Source of the DNA: Saccoglossus kowalevskii
Lineage: Eukaryota; Hemichordata; Enteropneusta; Harrimaniidae
Assembly: GCF_000003605.2 (NCBI RefSeq)
Contig: NW_003153745.1
Span: 261,125-325,124, forward strand
Length of the DNA: 64,000 nt
Reading direction: 5' to 3'
Shown here: in pieces, positions 11,768-27,100 of the stretch
Numbering within the stretch: position 1 is the stretch's first letter
How the letters are laid out: the number at the start of each line of letters is the position of its first letter
Notes under the pieces: generated by a model
Databases searched by the model: none
What the model was told of the DNA's origin: nothing
Seen by the model: the letters and a program-made list of their open reading frames with translations, nothing else
Made by a program: the position numbers and the translations under genes

Positions 11768-14700
11768 GTACAAGTATGTTTGTGTAGGGCATCAAAAGAG
11801 CGTAGCGTGGGTCTCGGTGCAGTGTGTGTATTTTCATCGGCGAGCGAGATGGAGAGGGAGGGGGTCTAAGTCGAGCGTGTGGTCTCTTAAATGGCAACAT
11901 GAGAGTTACCAAAGATTTGATAAGTCACCATTTGAATGTGCCGGTTCAATTTTAGTATATTAAAAAAATATTTCATTTCAGTTGATCTTGTTAAATTCAT
12001 AAGGTTGAAGAAGAACCATGGACAGCTCCTCTCGGCGTACAAACATAACAACAACCACAGCATGATAAATCACGGTATTCATTCGCAATTACGAGACGCC
12101 TGGCGTCAAACGCATTAATACGATTATCCGGTGCTCTACCCAAACACCGATATTCAAATTCAACGTCCCAGTCACAAAATCGATGAAAATAGTATATACG
12201 TCGTGTGACTTGGGTAATGGCTACTTGCAATTGAATGTAGACTGTGTCCGACTACAGTTCAATATATTCGATTCACATTCTCTGACGAGTTTGATCGTTT
12301 TCGTTTTCAAGTACTCTCTGCCCTTCGCTTTATCTTTTTTTTTTTTTTTTGAATACCACAGAGCAGTCACCAGACGCTGCCACTGCCGTTATCTCACCTT
12401 CCTATCCGCTACGATTGAACGCGGATTTTTCGTGCAATTTCTGCGCCACATTTGAAAACATGTCAGGGATGGCTATTGACCCTATTGTCGGCAAACCTGT
12501 GTTTGCGTATTCCTTGTCAAAATTGCTCAAATCACGCTCTAACGTGTTCATTTCCAGGCCGTTGAATTTCCACTCGTCCTTGCGTAGTTATTCCTTCTTT
12601 CTTTCAAAAATCGTTATTATACTCCATATAAACACAAACATATCATCTTCCATTAATTTTACTTTGGAATCTGTATTTTTGTTGTCGTACTCCAAAGTTG
12701 ACATACAACTTAATAGGAATCAACTCCCCCACCCCCTTTTGTATACTCCGCACAAACACAGCCACGAAGAAGATGTGCGTCAGAATCGAATCGCCCACTG
12801 GTTGTATTAATATTTCAATATATATCTCGCTTAAATTTTTATAGCAGGTGACATTTGCCATTCCAAGTTCCACCAGATTAACAAACGGGAGCAAGCTAAA
12901 AAAAAATACTATTATAGATACTAAACGCAATTTTTAAGTCATACAATGTATATGTATGTCACCACTGTATTTATATCTATGTCATATATACTCCGTTGTT
13001 AGGAACAACATCTATTATATATATCTTATCGAGGCAACTCGTCAGTTTTCGTTTTCCTTGTTCTCACGTTGCTTCGGGTAAAATCACTTTGTGTGGCATC
13101 TCGAGAGTGGATGTTTTTTTTTATCGCGACATACATTGAAAAATTACTTCATTTTATATTGTAATCATGTCATGTTATGGAACACGTTTTCAATGCATTC
13201 AGGTCGCCGTATATGTGTATGTATGTATGTGTGTATGTGTCGCTGTAATCTTTGAGTCATGGTACTGATTGTGATAGCCCCAAAGGCGATACGAACCGGG
13301 CACTCAAAAGTTTGTTTTTGTATTATTGTTATTGTCAGAGTACTTCTACTGAAATCACGGTTCTCGTCGGCTCTGCGTCAATTCGAGCTTTGAATCGCCC
13401 AATGATAGAATGATGTCACCCCGGATATCAACACAAGGCCTCAGGTTCATAACATTTCAATCTAAGTGCCTGCAAACGTTAATAAAAATGACATGCTTTT
13501 AAAACGTGTGATCGAAACGCACTAGTGTTTGTTATGGTTTGGGTTAACTAAAATGAATATAAATAACGTGTAAATATTCCATAAGTCTGAGAAATAAGAT
13601 ATTTTTATCAATTTGGATAATAAAAAAACGAATATCGACCGCGGAACCGCTATTACGCTCTTACGTCCTCGGCAAGTGAATCGCAAAGTAGCAGGGCTGA
13701 GGCTGGTGAATGACAGTAGCCATTTTATTTTTCTTGACACGATTCATGCTACCATCTCTACCATGCGTCCTTGATAATCCGAACAAGAAATGTAGCAATG
13801 TCCGTTTCTTCTGCTCGGGGGAAAATCACCAATAAAAACATCGACATTTGGTGAAATGAGCACGGGAAATCAACATTTCCAGGTGAGGCTACTGAGAAGA
13901 TTGGCCCTCGAATCACATACACACGCATATTTAAACTCGTCGCTCGTTAACCTGTTAGTGGGTATTTTCGAGAAGTTATTTTTTTTATTTTGCAATCTGT
14001 CGATTTACTGCTGATGTCTGAAAAACTATTACATCTAACACAATATATTGAATTACTGGTATGTTCTACCTGACTGCTAACACTAGGAGTCTCCGTGTAC
14101 GTCTGCACTCGGTTTCAAAGGCCAGAATCATATGGATGAGTAGAATGTGAAGGAGCTCGCTTGAAAAGAAACCAAACGAGAAAAGTAGGCTGACTTGGGG
14201 TTTCAATTTCCTAAATCGTGCCCATGTGCCCCGAATACGTGTAGACCGGTTGCCCTTCAACGCAAACAAATTTGACCAATAACCATATCGTATCTGTTTG
14301 ACATCGCCACACTTTCCATCTTCAAGCACTTCCAAAGTAACTTCAATTGAAATTTGTTTCACCTTTATTTATTTTTTTGCGTGGCTGACTCAAACGCTCT
14401 CACTTTCTCTCCACACCGTGACATGCCCATGCTGTCCGTTCGTCGTCTTACGACTCTACGAGCACAACAAATAATAACATGTTTCTGTGTATCTCTATTC
14501 AAACCGCAAGTAGATGCTTCCAGCGTGGACCCATGCTTCCAGTTATCTGTCAGGGCGGAGCTGAATGCCCGGAGGTGGCCACAGCAACGTGGACGTCCAG
14601 TGGTTCACTACAAAGAAAGCCAATAATATGAGTATTGTGGAAAAAAACTCTTAACAGTAACCAAACATGTTCTGGTCACTGATGTTCACAGATTGTTTAC

Positions 14701-17700
14701 GTGCATTTTAAATGTAAGCTTTGATTTAAAATACCCGAATAGTAAATTCTGATCGGTTGATCTGGGATTTATTCAATCGTATTTGTCATCACCGGGTCAC
14801 TAGAAAACCCTAAATTTACTACAAAACATCTTGCAAATCTTGCTCTCTTACACAGTATAAATCGCGAGGATAATCCACAAGATGGCGTATTGGAAATGTC
14901 ACATGAAACACGGCGAAATGATTATAAATCTTCTCTGCTTCGGTTTTTAATCTCAATTATTCACAAAAAAAATCACATCACTTTGCTTTCTTAGTTTATT
15001 GGTTGATTACGTAATTCTTAAAAAAACGAGTCCACAAAAACGTTTTATCGATGGTTGCTTTATTTCTAAATTGTGTTAGATCATCTCTCGTTGAACTGAC
15101 AGCAATGACGTGTCTACTGACACGTTTGATAATCAAAGCGCCCATTACCCACAAGTTTACCGTCAAGGTTGTGATATTTGTCTTTAATATGATTATGTTA
15201 GTGAGGGTTGGAAAGTGAATTCACATCGCTGGCTATGCTTATCCCTCGTACATCGACACGAACTGAATATGACATCGAAAACACTTCCTTTTATTTAGTA
15301 GTACTCACTGTAACAAATCAGACGTTTAAAATATGTAGACTTTCACGTCATAAAGTGGGCGAGCACTCGGTCGGTATCTTGATATGCTATCTGGCCATTG
15401 TACGATTTAACTCCTGGTAAACATAGTATATCAAAAATATTGCCTATCAAAAGACTACCGCCGACATTTATTATCTTTTTTCCTGCCACGCACCGCGTTT
15501 TCACTTTTTTTTTTTAAAAAGTGGAACGATAATTAGTTGGGCCGTAACTTGAACTGATATAGTGTCTGCCCCTGTTTTGGTTGTCAATGTCCTTGTCTGT
15601 ATGTTTCGTTTATAATGGCTATTTCGAATTTTATGTTGGATATTACGAGGATTGTTAATGGTGATGGATGGCTGCATCACAACACTGCAGCAAGCAAAGT
15701 ACATTGGACTTTTCGAATGACACGAGTAAATCGCACCCCCTTCACTGACCTTCTTCCGTGTCGTCCCTCGGATATTCCTTCGCCTTTTTTTCTCTTTTTC
15801 TCCTACTCTCTCTTTTTTCCTGATATCGTACGGCGACCCTTTCACAGAATTCAAATTCACACCTATGATAAAAGAAGGCGACATCTTTGATTGAACTCGG
15901 GTCAAAACGTAGAGAATGGCTCTGTGTTCTGGAATTTGAATAGACATGCAACTACATAGACGGTGTATGCACAATAAAAGAGCGCGCACCTGCATCGCCG
16001 TATACAGCCGGCATCAAGGGCTCAGAATCATCCCCGCGGACGTCGAACGATCCTAGGAACACATCCAACGAGTTCACCGGTTAACAACGTATTTTTAATA
16101 AGTAAAAAAGTATTCTGTATGTTTCAATATTCATATTGTATGTGCATGTATTCCGTGTTTGCTCCCGCGGTCGGTTCCACGTGTATTTCTCTCCTGTCAT
16201 TACAACGCTTAGTTGTAAATGAAAGGAAACTCTCCCATAATGAGAGCCATTACAAAACATGGCATTGTGATATTTGGGTTTTTGTTTGTTTGACTGGGCC
16301 TACACATTCAACATTGTAAAGCAGGGGTGCACATTGAATAGACATCTTGCGAAAAAGGGGCCGGGTTTCCATCTGGCTTATCCTTCTAAGCCGCCTTAAG
16401 TCACTTCGGAGGAGGGCAAGGAAAGTCGTGGACAAAAGGAAGGTGTCGTTTACCTTCAGTGCTGATTTACGTGGCCAATTAGATCCCCATGACGCACGGA
16501 ACTAATTATTTGCTTTCTTTCTGGTCGTAAAATAATAACTAGAACAAACTTTGGACTCTGCGGACAGGATGAAAAGGGTAGTGGCACGTATGTGGTGTTA
16601 CACGGTCGGTGCGTGTTTTCCTGTGGTTTCTGAATTAAAATTGAGTGTGACAAGTCGGGTTATAGAGGAATTCGCCAGGCTCAAGAGCCTGTATGACAAC
16701 GATGCTTAACTCCCTACTTCATTGAAAACTTCTCGGGTGCAAATGACCCAGCGCTAAGTACTGATGCTGGTTCAGTCCAGGTGACAAGTTTGAAAAGCTA
16801 TTGACGTACTCGAAGGGTCCTCTCGAAAAGACCTTCAAGCGAGGGACACACTGTTAGAAAGTACGTCTATGGCTCAAACGTATTCAAGCCAAACCTCGAC
16901 AAATATAATTCGACGTTTTGCCCAGTTGTTCCGATTTCATATGACATCACATACTCATTTAAATAGTTGATAGCAATGTTCAGTATCATCACGGTGTTGA
17001 ACAAAGTCACGTGTCTACATTCTGATTCGAAACCGAGGCCCGGTAAGATGGTGAATGTCGTGTTTTCATTTGCTGGTACTATACTACTAATTTATTGTTT
17101 CTTTCGGAAACCACCAATTCATAGTAAAAGAAAATACGGAATTCCTTGAGCGGCACCTTCAAAAAAAAGGTCGAGTGCCATACGTAAAATGACAGAGAAC
17201 GAAGACTATAGAGGTCTGTGACGGGATAGAATTGATAAAGCTGTGCGCCGGGGTGTCTCGATGCGCCACTTGAGTATATAGCACAGCTGTGTATTGTAGT
17301 GAAACATCAGTAAACAGCGTTGGCGGGATCTCTTCCCTGACTGGCTCCGTCCATCCGGTGCCAAGCATACGATCGCGTTTTTTTTTTTGTTTTTTTTTGC
17401 ATGTTTTCAAAAGCACTGATTTTATGCGGATAACACAACTCCGGGGCCAAAACGATATACAAATATGGAATATGTAATTATGAAAAAAAAAACTACTAAC
17501 AAAATAGTAATTATTTCAATAATTAAATGACAAGATCAAGCTGTATGAATCGGGTCAACTCGTTCCACTTTGTAAGTGTTTTCTTGTCTTCTCCAAACGT
17601 CGTATTAAAAGGGGGGAGACGTTTGGCCTGACCTCCAATCATCATCAAGATACTTTAAAACAAGTGGAGATCTGTTTTTAAAGAGCCATATTTTTCTTTC

Positions 17701-18127
17701 ACAGTGAGAGATGGATAAATCAACGCTTATTAGTATAAAACTGTATCGTTAATGATTGTCTAGTGAGTAAGACCGTTGTGTGAGTGCGTTGAGTTACACC
17801 TAAGCATACACACACCTACATCTGTAGATATCGACAAGTCCGGTCAGGGCGTTTACACTGTGTAACTGTGGTGATAAAAACGCTCCACGAAGTGCTCTCC
17901 GTCGCCTCACTAAGGGGGTACTGATTGCAAATTGCTATTTCACCTGCCAATCATTTTGTTGAGAAACACGAGGAAGAAGACGAAAAACGTGCGAGATGGC
18001 AAAATAATGACGTTTGAAATTTACTCGTCATCTTGGTTGATCAGATAAGAGAATAGTACGTGTTTATGTGGGATAGTCTTAACTGATACGAGCAACATGC
18101 ACTAAAAATATCCGCGTCCGTCACCGG

Positions 18128-18158
18128 GTGTGTGTGTGTTTTTGGAGGGGGGGGGGGG
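18128..18158. repeat. (TG)n followed by G12 homopolymer
   Basis: A short TG array leads into TTTTTGGA and then twelve consecutive G residues (18147-18158). It is a simple repeat in intergenic DNA. Confidence 0.85.
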
Positions 18159-21100
18159 TCGCAACTCGTCACGCATTGATTTATACTATGCACAACCAAA
18201 CGCGATATAGTTCTTTATTCATCGCAATTTGTGACTGAAATCACACATGCATATATTAGATACATACATAATACAAGTACTTATAATGTATGCATGAGCG
18301 GCACACGGGAGTAACACCGTAAGAGAACACGCAATTTAATGCGAACAATGTGCGACCAGGGGTAGCGTCACGTGACTGGCCTTTCAATTGTAACACCAGC
18401 TGGATAGAATAATTTATTTCGCTTTCTTCTCGCGTCTTAATTGTTCATAATTGCTCTCCGATTTAACACTTATGAATAAAATATTGCACGTGGAAGTCAT
18501 AAATAAACACGCTGGAATGCACAAGCGTTTTTAACGCCACGCTCAAATGTAGAAAAGTAGCACAAATTTTACCACCAACGGCCTCCCATATGTTGTGCAA
18601 TTGTTGTAATGATACGACAAAAATATCGGAGAATTATAAAACAAAAAGTGAAAACGATATTAAATTTGTAAAGATCTATCAGCGCCAACGATTAATAAAA
18701 TGGACATCGATCGCTGACTTTGATTGAAACTGCTGTAGTACCAGGCATCATATTTAATTTTTGAATGGACATTTTGTTAGAAAATAACGATCTACTCTCC
18801 AAATACTTGTTGCCAAATACTGTTCCAGTGATAACTGATAACAACAAAACGGCATTACCCTCAGTCAATACGATTCCTTTTCGCGTAGAGCGTAGCTAAA
18901 TGGTTCTGACGGATTCGGATGATACAGATCGATAGAGAGCGTGTCACGTGGGCGTATAAATATGTTCACTGACTGGGATAAAATAAATACTGATATAACA
19001 TCTTGCTATTTCGATGGTTCCTTCGAATTAATAGGCTAAATTGCAAAGAGCAATAGAGCGAAGGGGAGGGAGAAGGAGTTCTATATAAAAACTGAGGGCT
19101 TAACTAACTCCTTCAAGCCAATAAATGAGAGAACCTCGCTTGTTGGCCGATTCGTGAACAGTTCGTCGATGCCTTTATCTCACGGCCGTTGCTGGAGTGA
19201 CAAATCGCATGTCCGGCGGTCAGAAAACGACCCCATTTGCCCGACACACACACCAGAGTTGAATAGAGTGTATGTATATACTATTTTGTTGACTTTGTTT
19301 GTCCTGCTTGTTGGGTGCGCTCTGTTTGGATACCCATGATTAATAACATTTACAACAAGGGGAAGAAGTCGAGAGAGAGCTGCTCGTTCGTAACTTCGGC
19401 ACAATCCGCCAGGGTTTGGGCTTTGTTCGTGATTACAATACAATAATAGACCGTTTCGACAAACCAGTTAATAATTAATTATAACTTCAGTGAGAATCAC
19501 TAGGTTTGCGATCACGTGATCTAACAGTTTTTTTTTTTTTTCGCGCGACTGAATGGCGAATGTCTAGGAGTTGACAGCCCGTTGGAGCCGGCCTGAAATG
19601 CTAGTCCGTCATGGAGACGTTATCAATGGACCGTACGTATTACAAATTGCTCGTATGTTAAAGGTTGTGTTCTCAGTGCAGAGACAGCCAATACCAATTC
19701 GTATACGTTTACCTGGCATCAGACACGTTTTTGAGTTTAGTGTTTGTTGGCATATTACTACGGTCAACAACCGGTGTTTGCAGAGTAAATTTACTCGGTT
19801 TTGTGTTGATCTCAACGTGGCTGCCAAGCCGGCTAATCACCTCAACACGTTCTGTTCGTATCTAGTAATGGATGAGAACAACCTCCCATTTCCTCCTCCC
19901 CTCTCTAATGTCTTTATCAGCTGACAAGCTCTCACTTTTGAAGAACCAAAGTTTACCGTTATGAGTGCGCCCAGAATCTGTTCAAGCCCCCTCGTCCGCC
20001 GAAGACAATCCGCATAATCATCGCCAAATTGTTACAGATAATGTCAAACATTTAGATCGAAAAAATAGTATGTATCTTAAGGCCACAAAAAACAGGTAAG
20101 AGTCCCTCTCGTGCTATACAATTTACATGTCCGGCTTGCGCAGTATAACGCTGTGATTAGGCCGGCAGCAAGTTGACTACAAATCATTTATCAGATCTGT
20201 TTGATTGTAAAAAAAAATATAACATAAATCCCTGGCTTAACGAATTAGGTTTCCAACAATGATATTTAGAAATTCACGTGCTTTAGCAATTACAGTTTTT
20301 TTGACTTGTTTTTGTTGTTACAGAAATGTTGTATACTAGTATTCCAATTCTATTACGCCAACTCACCCCCAACACATGCACAGAATGAATTCATCATCAA
20401 TAACATCCCCCAACTTATTGGACGCGGCCATTCGCCAAAGCCATTGACTGCTGAAGAAGATGGGGGCATGTGTAATGTATTATTGATAGGACGGATACAA
20501 CAATATTACATTCAATACGAAGGATAAATATACAATAAAATGGAATCAAACATGAGTATGATAGCATAAAAACGAGCAAGACGGAGTCTGGCTGGAAGCT
20601 AAGGAAAGTAACGTGCTCAATTTTGGGTCGATGATGATTACTAAGGATTCTTTACAATGACCGAGTGATTAAAGGGAACTTTTTAAATAAACGCTCAATT
20701 TGTAAGCTCTTTCAGTCGTAATCAATCGACTATGATCGGGATCAAATGAAAAAAACCTATGATATACTACATGTATGTGGTTGTAATCAACCGTCGGTTT
20801 CCCCCGCGGGCAGTTGTTTGGTTTGGAAATTAAACGCAGGTAACCCTAAAGGCAGAAAGCCAGACCCGGCACCGCTACCATAACCGTCTTCGCCTGTGTA
20901 CTGACGTGTACGTGCGCTCTGCGTAGAGACACATTCAAAAGAAGCCCTTTTTTCTAATTCTTTTTTTCTCTCCCAGGCTCGTATATATTACATTGCAATC
21001 ACGAAGGTGTGCTAGTAATCAAAGGCTTCTTCTGCGCCGACTGCGAAACGGGACTACAGAATAATAAAAGAATTAACGTAGGAAATGAAGAATACGTTGT

Positions 21101-24100
21101 ACACTACGTTTGGCGCGCTCTGTGATTTCCACAATGTTTGCTGACGAAGTTGCCTCGACGCGATACATTCGCTCTGTAATTTGGCGACATAGCGATCGAA
21201 TGCAGGAAATCAGCGGCACAAATTGCTCGTTGCCGATTCATTTTTATTGGTTTGATTATGAGTTATTAGTCTCCGACTCCTTCAGTAATTGCCTTTGAAC
21301 GTAAGGTTAAGACCGGAGGGCGAGGTTACTCGTTTCGTCGATGGTATAGTACGTGCATCAATGTACCATCAAGTACTGAACAAAAAAATAAAACGAAATC
21401 TGGAGAAAGATAAAAAGCTCGAGAAATCTCATATCATACTCGATCTACTGAATCTCTACTACAGTTGTTGTCGTACTCGTTTTCCAAGAAAGCGGGAAAG
21501 CGTACCGAAAGACAGTTTGTATTTTGCGGACCGTAACTTTGTTTCACCACTGAAATATTATGAAAGTTATAACTCACTGGTCGTAAAACAAATAAACAAC
21601 ATAATAAACTATTATTATTAATAATATAATTTGTATTAGTAATATTTTAAAGGGGCAACACTCTATTAATATTAATTATTAATATTTCGTGTTGTATTTA
21701 GTTGTAACTAAGCTAAAAATCAATAATCACATGGCATTTACTGAGTTCCTGTACTGAAATTTGAAACGCCAGGACTGATTTGACCCCACTTCCCATCTCA
21801 CAGTGCATGAGTGAATTCAAAATGGCCGCCACCATCACGGATATTAGTATGACTTGCGCAATAGGAGAACTCCCACAATCCATTGCATCAGTGTGTGGCT
21901 ACGCCCGGCCTGTTTGATTTGTATTTCCTCGTTTAATGAACGAAACGCGAAAAACAGTCGGGTAAAATATCATCGTAACAGTATCAGTTAAAAACTAAAC
22001 ATACAAATATTGTAATTATTTGTCTACTTTTGACACAATTCCCGGTTACAGAGAGATTGATTATTTTGTAGTCATAGTTTGTGTTGAAGTTTATCGAGGA
22101 TGTGCGAGGTAATGAATATGGCATTAACATTGTCCAATAAACTACATACATACCAATGAATATCTATGCTTCAAGTTCATGTCTGGTCAGCCAGACGGAA
22201 ATGCGCTGTGATTGGTTTCGCCAAAATCAATGAACTTATTATGTTTTTTTGTCTTAAGATCTTGACATTTTTAGCTGCAACATTACGAACGAAGAAGCAA
22301 ACAAAACTGACGTGTTATCAAAAAAAAAATAGCACGACCGTCCTAAGGAAGAATTTCAAATAGAATACATTAATAAAATTAGAGATTTCTGATAAATTGT
22401 GTTTTTTATCAATGCGTGTGGGTAGGCATAGTGAATGATTAAAATTACAGTTTGGTACAGTTCCCGCAATTTCTGAATTTCATTCAAATTGAGAAAGAAA
22501 GGTGACCTTAATAATTCTGATTCATATTTCAGCAGAGGTGAGCTTTGGGAACCACATATTTATAGGCAACTGAAACACACAGTTTTACTTCTATGATTTA
22601 TGATGTGTTATTATCATACATTATATTCATTTTGTCAACCTTTATCGAGTTAATTATTCTACAAAAAAAATATTTATGCACTCACTACTGATTATAGTAA
22701 ATCATTTGATGACGTCATCTTCGTCCCACAGCGCAACATTATCGCGACAAGCTGGGTGAATAAACACACGCTTCAGTCACAATTTTCAAAAAAAAAATTA
22801 TATATATTTTATTTCAGTGTGTGTGTATGTGTGTGTTCTTTTCCATATTCACTGTTATAGCCACTAGCTGCTTCAGTTTTCGGACGGTCCCAGTTTTGTA
22901 TTATTCCTATTTCGATCACATTGAAAATGGCTAAAGTATTATTTGTTCGATGTTTAACGACCGCACTTAGCTTCCGGAGAATATTTTTCTAACTAATGTT
23001 TAATTTCTCTATATTGTTTGTCGCAAAGCATTGTGGGTCATTCATACTTAACCTGACATTTGCGACAAAAATGACGCCTTATATTTAAGCGACGCTAATT
23101 CGTCTGTACATCGGAACCACTGTCTGATAATTTTTGTTCAACCGAAATTCTAAATTTTGCATTTCGCAAATCTCATTCACGGCCTATCCGCGCCTCTCTA
23201 ATAAAAGTGTATATACCAACTAACGTTTGAGAAGTTATTTAGGTTTTACTTTGAACGCAGCAATTGCGCTTTTGTGCCATTCATACGACCCATATTATGT
23301 CGCGATCATATTGAATTCCTTACGTAACATGTCGTAACAACAGGCACGGCAGGAAAGCGACCAAATTGTCCACGATCACGTAATCGAACCGTTATAGCAT
23401 GGTCATAGTAACGTGAATTAACGCATTGTCGCTCGCAAGCCGCGTCAATTCACAATATATGTACTAGTACTTTCCTAATGGTGTTGTTCAGTTTAATCAA
23501 ACTGGACGTTATGTGAATGTGTCATATAGTTACATAGATGTCACTTTACCCGGTAACCATGTTTGCTTTATTTACTATTCGATTTACTGCTGCCTGAAAC
23601 TGAACGCTTAAAGAACAAAAACAAAACAAAAAACAGAATACCATATTTAATATACTATGTCCCGCTATATTGTGTGAAATATTTGGTTTAGCGCGTCACC
23701 AGAATTTGTTAAACAAGTCTGTGATACACTTACAAAAAGTATATCATGTACAACTTGAATGGTTTCAAGGGGCAAGTAGCGGGTAAGTTTATTTGCACAT
23801 TTAGTTTTGAAATATTTAATGAACAGTTCCCCTATTATGAACGGACTCATTTGATAGATTTTGTTTACGCATAACTTGTTTAAACAGGATGATCCTTTCA
23901 TTGGTATAAGCTGTTGTACTGTTCAGCCATGTGATCAAATACAATAACATAATTAGACCAAAAGTGATATAAAAAATATACACGAATGCGTGACAATCAG
24001 GTAATTAGTAATAAACTGATCTGTAAGCTGCCTTCAATGACTATTGTATTACGCTCTTTACCATATGCGGGCAAGGAGTGATAATATGTTGTATTTTTTT

Positions 24101-27100
24101 TATATAAAACAGGGAATTCTTATTAAATCGCCAGTGAATAGTTACTCTGTATTGTATGTTCTTTTTTTTTTTGTATTAATGTGTTTTCGCATAATGGTTG
24201 TAACATGTTCTTTTTTTCAATACTGTACCTATTTATACTGCTTCAGCCAGAAGCAACTTGGAACACAAAAAAAGCACGTTGACGCCAGTGTGTGTACCAT
24301 TTTGAAATACTGAGACAAAAACAGCGAGATTAAGAGATTAAATTGACTCGGTGATTACGACATACAGAAAATATAGTTTTCGGCAGTTGTACTAGTATCG
24401 AGATCACGCGTAGAACATGAACAGGAGACGTGATTTCATTGAAGAATGAAGAGTTTAGAAAAGGTTGACTTAAATGTATGTTTTGTATTGACCCATCATG
24501 TTGTTCAAGTTCTATTTCAATTAAAGAATTCGTTATAGTAATTATTGAATGTGTAAGTGTATTTCTTTCTCATTCTGATGTACAATTAGACAATAGGTAA
24601 GACGAAACAGTAAACCTGTAAAAAAGAAAAGAAAAAAAGTTGATATTCTGGACTGAAGGCTGCAAAAAACGTAAAACGCTTTAATGCGAATACACGCGTA
24701 TGCCAAAAGTACGGAAATTACGATGTAGATTTAAAATCTATCAAAACAAAACAAAACAAATCTTCCGTAACAAATGTACCTGATGATCACCAAAATTTAC
24801 CTAGAGTGAACATTGATTCTGTAAACCATAATCACCAGGATCATCACACTTCAGAGTCTTGCTGAATTCGAGTCCGTCACGTCCCCTTCCTCTTTCAGAC
24901 TACAACCATTTGAGGAAACAAACGTGCAGTAATTATAATGAGTAATAGCCAATAAAAAAAAACACAAATACAGACAAAATTGTAAATGTCTTATTAATGC
25001 ATTCATATATAGATATCGTTTATGAATATAGTTGTAATGATGTATGTATGTAATGTATAAAAATTACTGCAATTTTTGCCGCGTCCGGTCATAATGTTTG
25101 CGTTTTCGCCAATACAGAGATGAAGAACGTTACACCAGGCACTTACAATTATACATATAGCGTATCCGACATGGTACATGTTTTCAACAGTCTCATGTCG
25201 ATTTACTTTCACTCACAATGTGCCATGACAACACGTTGGATGACCATTCTCACTATAAAACCGATAACGCCGAGTGGCTGGTACTTTAGTTTAACTCATA
25301 TATCTGTACGCATGTTCTTTTTTTCATACAGTCGAGTGAAGATGTTTTTTTTTATTGCACCGATTGGACTGCTAAAGCACGCTAGCGTACATTCGCCCCT
25401 GAAGTTTATACATTGTTTACGCTTTCGGATGAGTTTCGGGTCGCTGAGAGGTGATCAGTGTAATAATGATAGTGATATATATATTTGGAGTTTTTCTTCG
25501 CCGAGACAACCCGGCTGCTTCAAAGAGGCCGACAATTAAGCTGAGAGAGGGAAACTACACTAGATGAAAAAGCTGTGACACCCCTCCCCACATCTCTGTT
25601 TTTAGCGGTGATTGTCTGAACAGCAGCTGAGTAACCACGTGCAAATGATCATAGCGTATCAGTACGCTCGCAGTATATGCAACGTGAAAGGTTGCAACCC
25701 GTTACGAAATGGACCCGTCACCTCTCCATACATCAACGTCAAGTTCACGGCGCAGCTGTCACCGCTGGTATCGAGGAAATGGCGAAACATACAGCATTGA
25801 TTGCAGCAGTGTCAAAATCGATGTAGATTTCGGAGATGGAAACTGACACAGTGATGAAGCGATCGCCACGTGTGGTTACGGAGCGACACGCCTTCCCCAT
25901 CTCCATGTCATTTTCCGAAATGGGAGATATTTACATAATGTTCCCGGCTAACAACGTTCCGTTCCGATCTCCACTTGACGCCGCGCTGTAATTTAGAGCT
26001 AAAGTGCTGAGACGAAAACCAGTCGATTTTCATGCGTTGATTTTTCAAAGCTACCAACTCCCATCTGAAATGAAAACGCATCCCAAGTGACGATTTTAAA
26101 AGAGAAAAAGTTTAAGCAGATGTTACCGGGGAGAGGGCGGCATGGATATTAGGATTCACGGAGTTCAGGGTACAACTTCAACTCAATGTATGATTTTTAA
26201 ATCCCGAGATAAAAAAAACGACACCCTGTCAAATTATATAAAATCACAGATGATCGTCCGGGTAACAGTCATGCATCCCACACCTCATCGAAACACCACG
26301 TGACAATTTTGGCGGGAAACATCTGAGGCGAACAAAAGTTATGAAACTCTGGCACGTCGAAAAGTTGTTTGTGGGTGAAATAAGGACGTGTTAACTCGTT
26401 CATCGGGCGCTGGCGACAAGGATTCATAGGTGTAGCAGAAGCGCACTAGTTATCAGTCAGTCACAGTCAGTCAGCCTGAGTTAGAGGTGGACGGTCAATC
26501 ATTCACTGATTTGCCAATTTGCCATAAAAGTTCGTGTGGCATACTTTTTAATGGTATTCGGAATTTGATTTCATTAAAAAATAGCGTTTTTGTTCGAACT
26601 ACGGAACTTTTGTTATTGTTTTGTAGAACAGAACGTACCTGAACTAAAGTGTTTATGTTTTGTTTTGTTTTGTTTGTGTGTTTTTTCCTAAAATGTCAAT
26701 TAAGGTCGTATTTTTCAAAAAATGAATTGAAATCGAAGCCGATAGAAAATCACTTTCTGTTACGCACACTTTCGCACGTAATTACGTACAGAACACTTAC
26801 TCTTGAAAAAATAAATTTCTAAAAGATTTGTTGGTCGGTTAGATCGGGGGCTAGATCTGACGTTTTTAATTCCATCTATGCCATTTCGGACGACGTTGAC
26901 CATGGTAATGGCCGTGGTCGTTAGAGACGAAACTAGCGATTCCGTATATACGTCATTACGCATTGATCATCTCGTGCTAGAGGGATTGTGACGTAACGCG
27001 AAAGACCTGTATTATATTTCCGCTGAAACGATGTGATTAGAGGGGATCGGTGCAAACATAATAAGTGAAAATAATATACAATGATATTTTATTTCTGCCC

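Noticed and set aside
12349-12810. A frame after a long T tract and CACAG, with a phrase resembling the start of a CUB domain (ISPSYPL)
   Set aside because: Only one short phrase fits. The cysteine spacing and following residues do not follow a CUB fold, and no partner exon was seen.
15501-15995. A 164-codon minus-strand open frame, the longest in the spacer
   Set aside because: It has no recognisable domain, depends on an A/T run for its end and overlaps open frames on the other strand. By rough count a few frames of 130-160 codons are expected by chance in 64 kb of this composition.
25612-25800. A GC-richer open frame after CTGAACAG
   Set aside because: It has protein-like residues but no known motif or donor. 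The raised GC content is equally well explained by non-coding CpG-rich DNA.
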